From an uncultured Tessaracoccus sp. (GTDB lineage Bacteria > Actinomycetota > Actinomycetes > Propionibacteriales > Propionibacteriaceae), in assembly GCF_947286155.1 (NCBI RefSeq), contig NZ_CAMYPD010000019.1:1-50955 (forward strand): a stretch of 50,955 bases of DNA. Direction: 5' to 3'. The position numbers were made by a program, and so were the translations under genes. A model generated the notes under the pieces. The model was not told the DNA's origin. It saw only the letters and a list, made by a program, of their open reading frames with translations, and did no database searches. Positions 1 through 8,487 of the stretch are shown piece after piece (position 1 is the stretch's first letter; each line of letters starts with the position of its first letter).

Positions 1-370
1 CGTCGAATGTCTCGTCGGGGAAGGGGAGCTGGAGCGCGTCGGCGTTGATGAACGAGAGCGCTGGGTACTGCTTGCGCCCCTGATGGAGCATTCCGAACGA
101 CAGATCTGCGGGCACCACCGTCGCACCCGACTCCGCCAGCACCTGCGACGAGGTGCCGGTGCCCGCCGCCAGGTCGAGAATCAACTGGCGGGGCCGGGGC
201 TCGACGGCCTTGATAGTTTCGCGCCGCCACCCGCGGTCTTGGCCGAGCGAGAGCACGCCGTTCAAGAGGTCGTAGCGTGGGGCGATGTTGTCGAACATGC
301 TGGCCACATCGTCGCGACGTTTGTCGAGCGTGGCGCGGATCCCCTCACGCGGCTGCCGTTGAGCATTCAT
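1..370 (-). CDS. menG: Demethylmenaquinone methyltransferase (partial, C-terminus outside window)
   Basis: SAM-dependent C-methylation of demethylmenaquinone, the last step of menaquinone synthesis. The visible 123 residues start MNAQRQPREG, then RRDDVASMFDNIAPRYDLLN, the typical UbiE/MenG opening, followed by the SAM-binding DLAAGTGTSS and an acidic strand end (VPADLS). The family is usually about 230 residues, so roughly half is missing past the left edge. The ATG at 370 lies 6 nt after a TAGTCT -10 box, which suggests a leaderless message and supports this start. It is divergent from the ABC gene at 408, with 37 bp between them. Placement near menF, a prenyl reductase and a polyprenyl synthase supports the quinone role. 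Motifs are seen directly; the substrate is inferred from family and context. Confidence 0.9.
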   Translation of the reverse strand, partial: MNAQRQPREGIRATLDKRRDDVASMFDNIAPRYDLLNGVLSLGQDRGWRRETIKAVEPRPRQLILDLAAGTGTSSQVLAESGATVVPADLSFGMLHQGRKQYPALSFINADALQLPFPDETFD

Positions 371-376
371 TGTTCC

Positions 377-382
377 AGACTA
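377..382 (-). promoter_or_regulatory. -10 box of menG
   Basis: On the minus strand the hexamer TAGTCT ends 6 nt before the menG ATG. Transcription starting about 7 nt after the box would give a leaderless mRNA, as for several other genes in this window. No convincing -35 hexamer at 16-18 nt. Confidence 0.45.
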
Positions 383-407
383 GCCCCACTTTGACACGCC
401 TGAGACA

Positions 408-1058
408 ATGGCGGGCGTGGCTAAGAAAGACGTGGTGTTGAAGGCCGAAGGGCTCAAGAAAGCGTACGGTCCCGTGACGATCGTGGAAGGGTTCAACCTC
501 CAGGTGCGCGAAGGTGAGGCCGTCGCGCTCGTCGGACGCAACGGCGCCGGAAAATCGACGGTGCTGCGCTGCCTGGTGGGTGCTGATCGTCCCGATGAGG
601 GCACGGTCACTATCTGCGGCAACCGCATGTCAGAGACGAACCCGCAGATCCGCCGCGACCTCGCCACTGTCATTGACGACCTCGATTTCTTCCCCGACCT
701 CGCCGTCGTGGAACACCTCGATCTGCTCGCCCGGGCACACGGCATCGACTTCCCCGACGACATCGTCGACGATGTGCTGGAAGAGGTGCAGCTCGTGCAG
801 CAGGCGGGTCAGCTGCCGGCCACGCTTTCGTCGGGACAGCGCCGACGTTTGGCGCTGGCTACCGCATTCGTGCGCCCCAGACGTGTACTCGTGCTCGACG
901 AGCCGGAGCAGAGGCTCGACGTCGAGGGCGTCGAGTGGCTGGGCAGACGGCTGAAGGAGGACATGCGCGACGGGTTGGCCGTCGTGTTGGCGAGCCACGA
1001 GCCATCCCTGGTAGAGGCCATTGGTGCCCGCGAAGTACGGCTGGGAGAACAGCGTTGA
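408..1058 (+). CDS. ABC transporter ATP-binding protein
   Basis: The 216-residue nucleotide-binding subunit of an ABC transporter. Walker A is GRNGAGKS (about residues 43-50), the signature is LSSGQ (about 141-145), Walker B is VLVLDEP, the D-loop region ends RLD and the switch histidine sits in ASHEPS. At the expected Q-loop position the sequence reads VIDDLDFFPDL, with Asp where Gln is normal. The length fits a bare ATPase domain with no fused permease. The next gene starts on TTG overlapping this stop (TTGA), so the multi-membrane-span protein downstream is its likely partner. Substrate unknown; nothing in the sequence says whether this is import or export, although the ABC-2-like look favours export. 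Confidence 0.88.
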   Translation: MAGVAKKDVVLKAEGLKKAYGPVTIVEGFNLQVREGEAVALVGRNGAGKSTVLRCLVGADRPDEGTVTICGNRMSETNPQIRRDLATVIDDLDFFPDLAVVEHLDLLARAHGIDFPDDIVDDVLEEVQLVQQAGQLPATLSSGQRRRLALATAFVRPRRVLVLDEPEQRLDVEGVEWLGRRLKEDMRDGLAVVLASHEPSLVEAIGAREVRLGEQR

Positions 1059-2680
1059 GCGCAGATGCATTGAACGCCCGCTTCGAACCCATCGGAGTAC
1101 CCGACGAACGCGCCATCAAGCAGCTGATGGGCGACTGGCGCAACGGCCGCGCCGACCGCACGTTCTGGGCTGCGGTGGCCGATTCCTATGTGATGGTCTT
1201 CTCCGTCGTCGTGCTCGGCGCGATGATCGGCTCTGCCATCCTCGACGCCCAGCGCTCCGCGTCGAGCTGCGATTCTGCTGGATGCCTGGCCGGCCGCGGG
1301 CTCCTACCCTGGGCGGCGGCAGCAGGAATCCTCGCACTCACCCTGGTGTTCAGCCGTATGTTCGGGCCGGTGCTGGCGAGCTCGGCCGAGGGCTTTTGGC
1401 TCATGGACTCGCCTATGGATCGCCGACGGCTCCTGCGCGGGCGGTTCGCCGTCGCCATCATCCTCTCGGGAGTGATCAGCGCTGTAGTGGCCGCGCTGGT
1501 GTCCGCGCTCAGCGGGCAGACGCTGACGAACGTCGGCGTCTGGTCGCTGTCCGCGGGCCTCGGCGCCGCCGGACTCACTGCCTTCGCCGGCATGGAGCAG
1601 ACCTACGAGCGACGGTGGCTCGTCATTACCGTGCAGTGGCTGCTCGGGCTCTCAGCGGCAGCCGCACTGGGGGCGCTCGTCGCTGCTGCGGCGGGATGGA
1701 TCGACGTGCCGCCCAGCGTGTCGTCGGATCTGGCGCTCATCGTGGGCGGCGCCGGCCTCGTGCTGCTCATCGCGTGTGGGGCAAGCGGGTTCCTCCGGCT
1801 GCGCAACATTCGGCGTCAGCGGCTCACGTCGGGCGGATCGTTACTGAGCGGCTTGCAGGGCGCCGCGTTCGCGCTGGAGTTCGCGCTCATCCGCGACATC
1901 CTCGTCGAGAACAAGTGCAAGGAGAAGGGGCATGTGCGGCCTACCCGCGGCTCCGGCTCTGGCACGCGCGCGCTGATGCTGCGTGACGTGCAGCGCCTCC
2001 TGCGCAGTCCGCTGAATCTGGTGGTGCTGCTCATCACCATGGTGGTGCCCTACGCGGTGCTCGCGCTCGGGTTGCAGGCGCTCAACGTCGCGATCTCCGG
2101 CATCGTGCTCATGGCCGCGCTGATTCCGTTCATGAACTCCCTGCGCGTGGTTTCGAGAACCAAGGGACTCGCGCGCGCCTTCCCATTCGCGCCCGCCCAG
2201 CTGCGCCGGTCCCTCATGGTGGTGCCCGGCATTCTTGCGCTGGTGTGGGCCGCGGGCACGCTGCCCGCCTTCGCCGGAGTGACTGCCGACAAGCAGTTCT
2301 CCCTGGTCGATGGCCTTACGCCGACGCTCGTCGCAGCCGTCGCGGGCTTCCTCGGTGCGGTGCGGTGGGTGTCTGCGAAACCGGCGAACTACAACGGGCC
2401 GCTGGTCGCCACCGGTACTGGCGCTATGCCGCCTGGGCTCATGTTCTCGATGATCCGCGGCTTCGACATGATCGCGCTGGTCACGTTCCCGCTGCTGTTC
2501 GGCTTGCCGGCCTGGGTGTCGATGGTGATCGCCGCCATCGCGTTCTTCTTCTTGAGCTCTGGCCTGGATCAGGAGGGGCTGATGGAGCAGTCGAAGGAGC
2601 AGCAGCGGCTCCTCGAGGAGGAGAAGGCCAAGGCGCGCGGCTCGAAGGAGAAGATCCGAGTGCAGCGCGGCAAGCGCTAG
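1055..2680 (+). CDS. Integral membrane protein, probable ABC permease (DUF6297-like)
   Basis: A 541-residue, very hydrophobic protein with about ten or more membrane spans, a cytoplasmic N-terminus (FEPIGVPDERAIKQLMGDWR) and a charged, Lys/Glu-rich C-terminal tail (EKAKARGSKEKIRVQRGKR). I chose TTG at 1055, which overlaps the stop of the ATPase gene and has GGGAG about 8 nt upstream; the open frame runs further up (to 935) but would lie inside the ATPase gene. It resembles actinobacterial membrane proteins found beside solitary ABC ATPases (DUF6297 type, from memory). The coupling with the ATPase suggests one transporter. Substrate unknown. Confidence 0.72.
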   Translation: MSADALNARFEPIGVPDERAIKQLMGDWRNGRADRTFWAAVADSYVMVFSVVVLGAMIGSAILDAQRSASSCDSAGCLAGRGLLPWAAAAGILALTLVFSRMFGPVLASSAEGFWLMDSPMDRRRLLRGRFAVAIILSGVISAVVAALVSALSGQTLTNVGVWSLSAGLGAAGLTAFAGMEQTYERRWLVITVQWLLGLSAAAALGALVAAAAGWIDVPPSVSSDLALIVGGAGLVLLIACGASGFLRLRNIRRQRLTSGGSLLSGLQGAAFALEFALIRDILVENKCKEKGHVRPTRGSGSGTRALMLRDVQRLLRSPLNLVVLLITMVVPYAVLALGLQALNVAISGIVLMAALIPFMNSLRVVSRTKGLARAFPFAPAQLRRSLMVVPGILALVWAAGTLPAFAGVTADKQFSLVDGLTPTLVAAVAGFLGAVRWVSAKPANYNGPLVATGTGAMPPGLMFSMIRGFDMIALVTFPLLFGLPAWVSMVIAAIAFFFLSSGLDQEGLMEQSKEQQRLLEEEKAKARGSKEKIRVQRGKR

Positions 2681-2686
2681 CCGGTA

Positions 2687-3931
2687 TTACTCCAGGCCGA
2701 AGGCCTGCAGCATCGGCAGGAACTTCGCGCGAGTTTCTTCGAGTTCGAGGCGAGGATCTGAATCAGCGACGATGCCTGCGCCGGCAAAGATGCGGATCTC
2801 GTTGGGCGCTTCAGGGCGCACGTGGCCGCCTCGAAGCGCGATGGCCCATTCGCCGTCGCCGTGCATGTCGACCCACCCGACGGGGCCCGCATAGCGCCCG
2901 CGATCCATGGGCTCCAGGTCGGCGATCATGTCGCGAGCCAGGTGCGTCGGCGTGCCGCAGACGGCTGCCGAGGGGTGGAGGGCGGCGGCCAGCCGCAGGG
3001 AGCTCGAGCCCTCCTCAACAACCCCGGTGATGTCAGTGGAGAGGTGCAGCACGTTGGGCAGTGGCAACACCGACGGGGTCTCGGGCACGTTCATTGCCTT
3101 GCAGAACGGTCGGAGCGCGTCGGCGACGGAGTCGACTGCGAACGCGTGCTCGCCCAGGTCTTTCTCGCTGCCTACCAACTGCATCGCTTTGGCAAGCGGG
3201 TCGGTGTGATCCGGATCGACGGAGACCGTGCCCGCGAGTACCCGTGAGGTGGCGAGCCCGTCGGACACCCGAACCAGAAGCTCCGGTGTGGCGCCGATCA
3301 TGCCGTCGACGAGGTACGCCCACGTCATCGGGTAGCGCTCGGTGAGGCGCGCCAGGAGCGCCCGCAAATCGATGGCTTCGGCAGATTTTGCGATGAGGTC
3401 TCGAGCCAGCACTACTTTGTGCAGGTCGCCGCGGCGGATGTGTTCCACGCACTGCGCGACGATGTCTGCCCACGCATCCTGGGTGATGGTGCCGGTGTCG
3501 AGCGTGAGCGCGGGGGTGTTCAGCGGCTCGCCGGGGTCGGGTAACAGCATCTCGCGGTGGTCGCCCAGCTTCGTGAGCCACGCGTGCTCTCCACGCCGGG
3601 CCAGAATGACTCGCGGCACTGTCAGTACGGAGCGGTAGGCGGAACGATCGGGGTCGAAGGCGAAAGAGCCGAAGGCGAGCGGGCCAACGCCGCTGACTCC
3701 GGGCAGCTCGGAGTCATGGTCGATCTGTGAGGCAATCTCGCCCCACCACACGTCGGCGGTATCGATGTAGTCGGTCTCGAACCGGGCCACCTCGCCAATG
3801 CCGATGAACCCTTCACCCCTACGCAGGAATGCGGCAGCAGGTTCCGATGCCGGAAGAAAGCGTTCCAGCGGCCCCGGGTCGTCAATAGCGACCGTGGTTG
3901 CCCGCATCCGAGCGGTCCCAAAATCCAGCAT
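2687..3931 (-). CDS. menF: Isochorismate synthase
   Basis: Converts chorismate to isochorismate, the entry to menaquinone (or siderophore) synthesis. About 414 residues from the ATG at 3931. Chorismate-binding family motifs are clear: KVVLARD, WAYLVDG, GATPELLV, the GTV block, SEKDLGEHAFAVD, LHPSAAVCGTP, DRGRYAGPVGW and a C-terminal IFAGAGIV. The frame is open to 4120, but residues before 3946 look non-coding. ATG at 3931 has TATGCT 10 nt upstream; 3946 and 3907 are alternatives. It ends 6 bp from the end of the convergent membrane-protein gene and is divergent from the prenyl reductase. With menG and the nuo genes nearby, menaquinone is the likely product, although an entC-like role in siderophore synthesis cannot be excluded. 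Confidence 0.88.
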   Translation of the reverse strand: MLDFGTARMRATTVAIDDPGPLERFLPASEPAAAFLRRGEGFIGIGEVARFETDYIDTADVWWGEIASQIDHDSELPGVSGVGPLAFGSFAFDPDRSAYRSVLTVPRVILARRGEHAWLTKLGDHREMLLPDPGEPLNTPALTLDTGTITQDAWADIVAQCVEHIRRGDLHKVVLARDLIAKSAEAIDLRALLARLTERYPMTWAYLVDGMIGATPELLVRVSDGLATSRVLAGTVSVDPDHTDPLAKAMQLVGSEKDLGEHAFAVDSVADALRPFCKAMNVPETPSVLPLPNVLHLSTDITGVVEEGSSSLRLAAALHPSAAVCGTPTHLARDMIADLEPMDRGRYAGPVGWVDMHGDGEWAIALRGGHVRPEAPNEIRIFAGAGIVADSDPRLELEETRAKFLPMLQAFGLE

Positions 3932-4163
3932 CACCCGACCGAGCATAGCGAGGTTGGTTGGGTTGCTCGACTGCACGTCGTGCTGCGCTGGTTGCGTGAT
4001 GTGCTGCGCAGCGCCATTTCTACTAGCGGGAGCGTCTTTCGTCGACTTCAAGCAGCGGTGCGACGCGCTCCCCCTCGACGCCCGTCTCACCCTGTACGCA
4101 CCTCGGAATCGCCCCAACATTTCGCAAGCTGATAGTCACCTAATTGGCGACGGTGTGGCCAGC

Positions 4164-4192
4164 TGGCACCAATCGTCGGGCAGGCCTAGACT
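4164..4192 (+). promoter_or_regulatory. Candidate promoter for the prenyl reductase-nuo operon
   Basis: TGGCAC (4164-4169), a 17-nt spacer and TAGACT (4187-4192), 45 nt before the chosen start of the reductase. A 10-bp perfect palindrome GCCAGCTGGC (4158-4167) overlaps the -35, so a repressor could act here. No other convincing promoter lies between this point and nuoN, so it may drive the whole 17-kb operon. The remaining ~290 bp between menF and the reductase holds nothing else recognisable. Confidence 0.4.
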
Positions 4193-4237
4193 GACCCGGG
4201 AATAACCAACGCTGGATAGATGTTTGAGGTGGCAGGA

Positions 4238-5506
4238 ATGGCTCAACCCGCTTGTGAAGCGGACGTCATCGTCGTCGGCGCCGGGCCAGCCGGCTCCACC
4301 GCTGCCACCTACCTAGCCCGCCACGGTCTGAACGTCACGCTGCTCGAAAAGTCTCGTTTCCCCCGCGACAAGGTCTGTGGCGACGGGCTCACGCCTCGCG
4401 CTACAAGGGCACTCATCCGTCTCGGCGTGGACGTGTCAGAGGGCAACGGCTGGCTCCATAACCACGGCCTCAGGGTGTACGCCGGCCGAAAAGAGCCATA
4501 CCTCTTCCAGTGGCCCGAGCTGCACGACTTCCCAAGCTTCGGCCTCACCCGGCCGCGAGCCGATTTCGACGACATGCTCGCCAAGATTGCGGTCGCCAGC
4601 GGGGCGAGCCTCATTGAGGGTGCGAACGTGTCCGCGCCCATCCTCGACGAGCGCACTGGGCGTATCGCCGGCGTGCGCACCAAGGCAGGCGACGAATACC
4701 ACGCACCGCTCGTCGTTGCCGCAGACGGCAACTCGGCCCGCCTCGCCATCGCGATGGGCGTCAACAAGCGTGAAGACCGCCCGATGGGCGTGGCCGTGCG
4801 CACCTACTACAAGAGCCCGCTCCACGACGACGACCACCTCGAGAGTTGGCTCGAACTCTGGGACGGTGAGCCCGGCAACTCCAACTTGCTTCCCGGCTAC
4901 GGCTGGGTGTTCCCCATGGGCGACGGTACGGTCAATGTTGGTCTTGGTGTCACGAGCACGTCGAAGGGGTTCGGTAACACCGACTACCGGGCGATGCTGA
5001 AGCGCTGGCTCGACAACACTCCCGAAGAGTGGGGCTACCGCGACGAGAACCAGGTGGGCAAGGTGCAAGGCGCCGCATTGCCCATGGCCTTCAACCGCCA
5101 GCCGCACTATGGCCGAGGGCTGCTCCTCGTCGGCGACTCAGGCGGCATGGTGAGCCCCTTCAACGGTGAGGGCATCGCGTACGCGATGGAGGCCGCCGAA
5201 TGGGCCGCCGACGCCTGCGCTGACGCGTTCGCGCGCGGCATCGGCACGCCTGCCGCAGAGCGCGCGCTCCAGGGTTACCCCATCAAACTGAGGGCGGAGC
5301 TAGGCGGCTATTACCGACTCGGTACCATCTTCGCGAAGCTCATCGGTAACCCGACGATCATGCGTTTGTGCACGAAGTATGGCCTTCCGCGGAAGCACCT
5401 CATGCACCTCGTCATGAAACTGCTCGCAGACCTGCGTGACGCCCATGATGGCGATTGGGCTGATCACATCATCAATGTGCTCTCGAAGGCGGCGCCGTCG
5501 GCATGA
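4238..5506 (+). CDS. Geranylgeranyl reductase family FAD-dependent oxidoreductase (MenJ-like)
   Basis: A 422-residue flavoprotein likely to saturate double bonds in an isoprenoid chain. It begins with a Rossmann FAD-binding fold, VVGAGPAGSTAATYLARHG, followed by DKVCGDGLTPRA, the family signature after the first domain, and a second FAD motif GLLLVGDSGGMVSPFNGEGI with the conserved G-D. I prefer ATG at 4238 because GAGG lies 8 nt upstream; ATG at 4220 is in frame without a ribosome site. The gene is 28 bp upstream of nuoA in the same direction. In mycobacteria MenJ of this family partly saturates the menaquinone tail, and Propionibacteriaceae typically contain MK-9(H4), so menaquinone is the inferred substrate. 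Archaeal-lipid or chlorophyll roles do not fit. Confidence 0.85.
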   Translation: MAQPACEADVIVVGAGPAGSTAATYLARHGLNVTLLEKSRFPRDKVCGDGLTPRATRALIRLGVDVSEGNGWLHNHGLRVYAGRKEPYLFQWPELHDFPSFGLTRPRADFDDMLAKIAVASGASLIEGANVSAPILDERTGRIAGVRTKAGDEYHAPLVVAADGNSARLAIAMGVNKREDRPMGVAVRTYYKSPLHDDDHLESWLELWDGEPGNSNLLPGYGWVFPMGDGTVNVGLGVTSTSKGFGNTDYRAMLKRWLDNTPEEWGYRDENQVGKVQGAALPMAFNRQPHYGRGLLLVGDSGGMVSPFNGEGIAYAMEAAEWAADACADAFARGIGTPAAERALQGYPIKLRAELGGYYRLGTIFAKLIGNPTIMRLCTKYGLPRKHLMHLVMKLLADLRDAHDGDWADHIINVLSKAAPSA

Positions 5507-5534
5507 GCAACAACAATCGAGTGAAGGAGTCCGC

Positions 5535-5894
5535 ATGAACCCCTACATCCCCATTGTGGGAATGATGGTGTTGGCCACGGGATTCGTGGTGGTATCCATG
5601 CTGCTCAGCGCAGTGGTAGGCCCGAAGCGCTACAACCGCTCCAAGCATGATGCGTTCGAGTGTGGCATCCAGCCCACCCCGCAGCCTGCCGGCGGTGGCC
5701 GCTTCCCGGTGCAGTACTACATCACGGCCATGCTGTTCATCGTGTTCGACATCGAGGTGGTATTCCTGTACCCCTTCGCGGTGTCACGCAACCAGATGGA
5801 CTTCTTCGTCGTCATCCAGATGGTGATCTTCATCGCGCTGGTGTTCGTCGCATTCTTCTACGTCTTGCGCCGCAAGGGCCTGGACTGGGACTGA
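5535..5894 (+). CDS. nuoA: NADH-quinone oxidoreductase subunit A
   Basis: Small membrane subunit of complex I, 119 residues with three predicted spans: one near the N-terminus and two after the conserved loop KYDAFECG-like segment (here KHDAFECGIQPT), which contains the essential Cys-Gly of the quinone-site loop. Second-helix residues FDIEVVFLYP match the family's conserved acidic pair. Start ATG at 5535 has GAAGGAG 7 nt upstream; an upstream in-frame start at 5436 would lie in the reductase gene and is not supported. First gene of the complete nuoA-N set. Confidence 0.96.
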   Translation: MNPYIPIVGMMVLATGFVVVSMLLSAVVGPKRYNRSKHDAFECGIQPTPQPAGGGRFPVQYYITAMLFIVFDIEVVFLYPFAVSRNQMDFFVVIQMVIFIALVFVAFFYVLRRKGLDWD

Positions 5895-5915
5895 TCAGAT
5901 AAAGGAAGTTGTGCA

Positions 5916-6470
5916 ATGGGTCTCGAAGATAAGATTCCGGCAGGCGTCCTGCTGACGTCGGTGGAAGCCATCGCAGGATGGATGCGTAAGACGTCGTGGT
6001 GGCCCGCGACGATGGGTCTGGCATGCTGCGCCATTGAGATGATGGCCTTCGGTACGCCGAGGTTCGACGCCGGCCGCTGGGGGCAGGAAGTGTTCCGCTC
6101 GCCACGCCAGTCCGACCTCCTCATCATCTCCGGCCGCGTCAGCCAGAAGATGGCCCCGGTGCTGCGCCAGATCTACGACCAGATGCCCAACCCCAAGTGG
6201 GTGATTTCCATGGGCGCCTGCGCCAGCTCGGGCGGCATGTTCAACAACTACGCCATCATCCAGGGCGCCGACCACTTCCTCCCCGTGGACATGTACATCC
6301 CCGGTTGTCCGCCCCGCCCCGATCAGCTGATCGACGGCATCTTCAAACTCCGTGAAGAGGTATGGAAGAACACGAAGATGGGCGCTCACCGCGCGGCGGA
6401 AATCGAAGAACTTGAGCAGGCCGCGTTGGCTGCGCCTGCCAAGGTGGAGCAGAAGGGACTCATGCGATGA
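5916..6470 (+). CDS. nuoB: NADH-quinone oxidoreductase subunit B
   Basis: Carries the terminal [4Fe-4S] cluster N2 that reduces the quinone. 184 residues. All four ligands are present: the tandem Cys37-Cys38 in LACCAIEMM, Cys102 in GACASSGGMFNNY, and Cys131 in PGCPPRPDQ. AAGGAAG stands about 8 nt before the ATG. The C-terminal 30 residues are an Ala/Glu-rich tail. The last codons overlap nuoC by ATGA, indicating translational coupling. Confidence 0.97.
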   Translation: MGLEDKIPAGVLLTSVEAIAGWMRKTSWWPATMGLACCAIEMMAFGTPRFDAGRWGQEVFRSPRQSDLLIISGRVSQKMAPVLRQIYDQMPNPKWVISMGACASSGGMFNNYAIIQGADHFLPVDMYIPGCPPRPDQLIDGIFKLREEVWKNTKMGAHRAAEIEELEQAALAAPAKVEQKGLMR

Positions 6471-7156
6471 GCGAGGAGCACATCCCGCAGCGCGCACAAG
6501 AGCCCGCGAAGGGCGCGCCCGTTTTTGAAACAAAGCAGGGCATGTGGTCGCGTGGCTCGGGTGACACGTCGGGGTATGGCGGCATGGTGCGAGAAATCTC
6601 CATGCCGGGTATCCCCACCCCGCCCTTCGACGACGCGGACGCCGACGAGATCTACCGCCGTGCGGTCGACGCGCTGCCCGAGGCCGAGCACTTCCCGATG
6701 CTCTTCCACAACGGTGAACTCACCATCTACGTGCCGCGTGAACAGCTGGCCAAGGTTGCCCGCACGTTCCGCGACGACCCGTGGCTGCGCTTCGAGGTCA
6801 TCATGAGCGTCTCGGGCGTGCACTATCCCCAGCAGACGGGCGCCGAGCTGCACGCCGTCTACCACCTGCTCAGCTACACGCACAACCGTCGCGTCCGGCT
6901 CGAAGTGAGCTGCCCCGACGGCGACCCCCACATCCCCTCGGTGTGCGCCACCTACCCGATGGCCGACTACGACGAGCGTGAGACGTGGGACATGTTTGGC
7001 ATCATCTTCGACGGCCACCCCGGCCTCACCCGCATCCTGATGCCGGACGATTGGGAAGGCCACCCGCAGCGCAAGGATTACCCGCTGGGCGGCATCGACG
7101 TCGAGTACAAGGGCGCCAAGGTTCCGGCGCCGGACACGCGAAGGAGCTACTCGTGA
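6467..7156 (+). CDS. nuoC: NADH-quinone oxidoreductase subunit C
   Basis: The 30-kDa peripheral-arm subunit, 229 residues. After a ~60-residue variable N-terminal region comes the NuoC core, ending with the signature ERETWDMFGIIFDGHPGLTR and then MPDDWEGHPQRKDYPLGG. NuoC is separate from NuoD here, unlike the fused NuoCD of E. coli. Starts on the ATGA overlap with nuoB and ends on a GTGA overlap with nuoD. Confidence 0.97.
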   Translation: MSEEHIPQRAQEPAKGAPVFETKQGMWSRGSGDTSGYGGMVREISMPGIPTPPFDDADADEIYRRAVDALPEAEHFPMLFHNGELTIYVPREQLAKVARTFRDDPWLRFEVIMSVSGVHYPQQTGAELHAVYHLLSYTHNRRVRLEVSCPDGDPHIPSVCATYPMADYDERETWDMFGIIFDGHPGLTRILMPDDWEGHPQRKDYPLGGIDVEYKGAKVPAPDTRRSYS

Positions 7157-8487
7157 GCCAGGACGTTTACGCGGCCCCCGGCGAGAAGCCAGCCGATCAC
7201 GCCTACTTCCCCCAGGGTGGCGACTGGGAAGAGATCGTCGCAGAACAGGCCGAGCGCAGCGACGAGACCATCGTCATCAACATGGGCCCCTCGCACCCAT
7301 CCACGCACGGCGTGCTGCGCTTGATGCTGGAGATGGAGGGTGAAACGGTCACCTCCATCCGCCCCGGCATCGGCTTCCTCCACACGGGCATTGAAAAGAA
7401 CGCCGAGTTCAAGACGTGGACCCAGGCCGTCACCTACATGACGCGCATGGACTACGTCGCTCCGCTGTTCAACGAGGCCGTGTACTGCATGGCTGTGGAG
7501 AAGCTTCTCGACATCACCGACGACATCCCGGAGCGCGCTCAGGTGATTCGCGTGCTCGTGATGGAGCTGTGCCGCATCGCCTCGCACCTGGTGGCCATTG
7601 GCACCGGCGGCATGGAGATTGGCTCGACGACGGTCATGTCCATCGGGTTCCGTGAGCGCGAAGTGATCCTCGACTTCTTCGAAGCGCTCACCGGCTTGCG
7701 TATGAACCACGCGTTCATCCGTCCCGGCGGTGTCGCCAACGACCTGCCCGAGGGCGGGCTCGACCACCTCCGCAGCGTCATCGACTGGCTGCACAAGCAC
7801 CTGCCCGAGTACGCGGGCTTCTGCAACGAAAACCCCATCTTCATCGGCCGCATGAAGGACATCGCGCGCATCGACCTGACCGGCGCGATGATGCTCGGCG
7901 TCACCGGCCCGCGTCTGCGCGCCACGGGCTACGAGTGGGACCTGCGCAAGAAGCAACCCTACTGCGGCTACGAAACCTACGATTTCGACGTGGTCACCTG
8001 GACGGGGGACGACTCCTACGGCGCCTTCCGCGTGCGTCTCGACGAGACCTGGCAGTCACTCAAGATTGTCGAACAGTGCCTCGAGCGTCTGGAGAAGACG
8101 CAGGGCCAGCCCGTGATGGTGGAAGACAAGAAGATCGCCTGGCCCGCACAGCTCAGCATCGGAGCCGACGGTCAGGGCAACTCGAACGAGCACATCAAGC
8201 ACATCATGACGGGCTCGATGGAAGCGCTCATTCACCACTTCAAGATCGTCACCGAGGGCTTCAAGGTGCCTGCCGGCCAGGCGTACATGGCCATCGAATC
8301 CCCCAAGGGAGAGCTTGGCTGCCACGTCGTCTCCGACGGCGGGCCCAAACCCTACCGCGTGCACATGCGCGACCCTGGATTCCACCACCTGCAATCCATC
8401 CCCTACATGTGCGAGGGCGGCATGATGTCCGACGTCGTCGTCGCCCTGGCAAGCATCGACCCAGTTCTTGGAGGTGTTGACCGATGA
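7153..8487 (+). CDS. nuoD: NADH-quinone oxidoreductase subunit D
   Basis: The 49-kDa subunit that forms the quinone pocket with NuoB, 444 residues from the GTG at 7153, which overlaps the nuoC stop and has AAGGAG upstream. Landmarks: NMGPSHPSTHGVLR (quinone-site His), GFLHTGIEKNAE, FNEAVY, the EIGSTTVM region, GQGNSNEHIKHIMTGSMEA, and the C-terminal MSDVVVALASIDPVLGGVDR, which ends like other NuoD proteins. The reading frame is open upstream into nuoC, but the residues there are not NuoD-like. Confidence 0.97.
   Translation: MSQDVYAAPGEKPADHAYFPQGGDWEEIVAEQAERSDETIVINMGPSHPSTHGVLRLMLEMEGETVTSIRPGIGFLHTGIEKNAEFKTWTQAVTYMTRMDYVAPLFNEAVYCMAVEKLLDITDDIPERAQVIRVLVMELCRIASHLVAIGTGGMEIGSTTVMSIGFREREVILDFFEALTGLRMNHAFIRPGGVANDLPEGGLDHLRSVIDWLHKHLPEYAGFCNENPIFIGRMKDIARIDLTGAMMLGVTGPRLRATGYEWDLRKKQPYCGYETYDFDVVTWTGDDSYGAFRVRLDETWQSLKIVEQCLERLEKTQGQPVMVEDKKIAWPAQLSIGADGQGNSNEHIKHIMTGSMEALIHHFKIVTEGFKVPAGQAYMAIESPKGELGCHVVSDGGPKPYRVHMRDPGFHHLQSIPYMCEGGMMSDVVVALASIDPVLGGVDR

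Noticed and set aside
391..396. TTGACA as the -35 of a promoter for the ABC ATPase at 408
   Set aside because: A matching -10 at 16-18 nt would fall inside the coding sequence (about 414).
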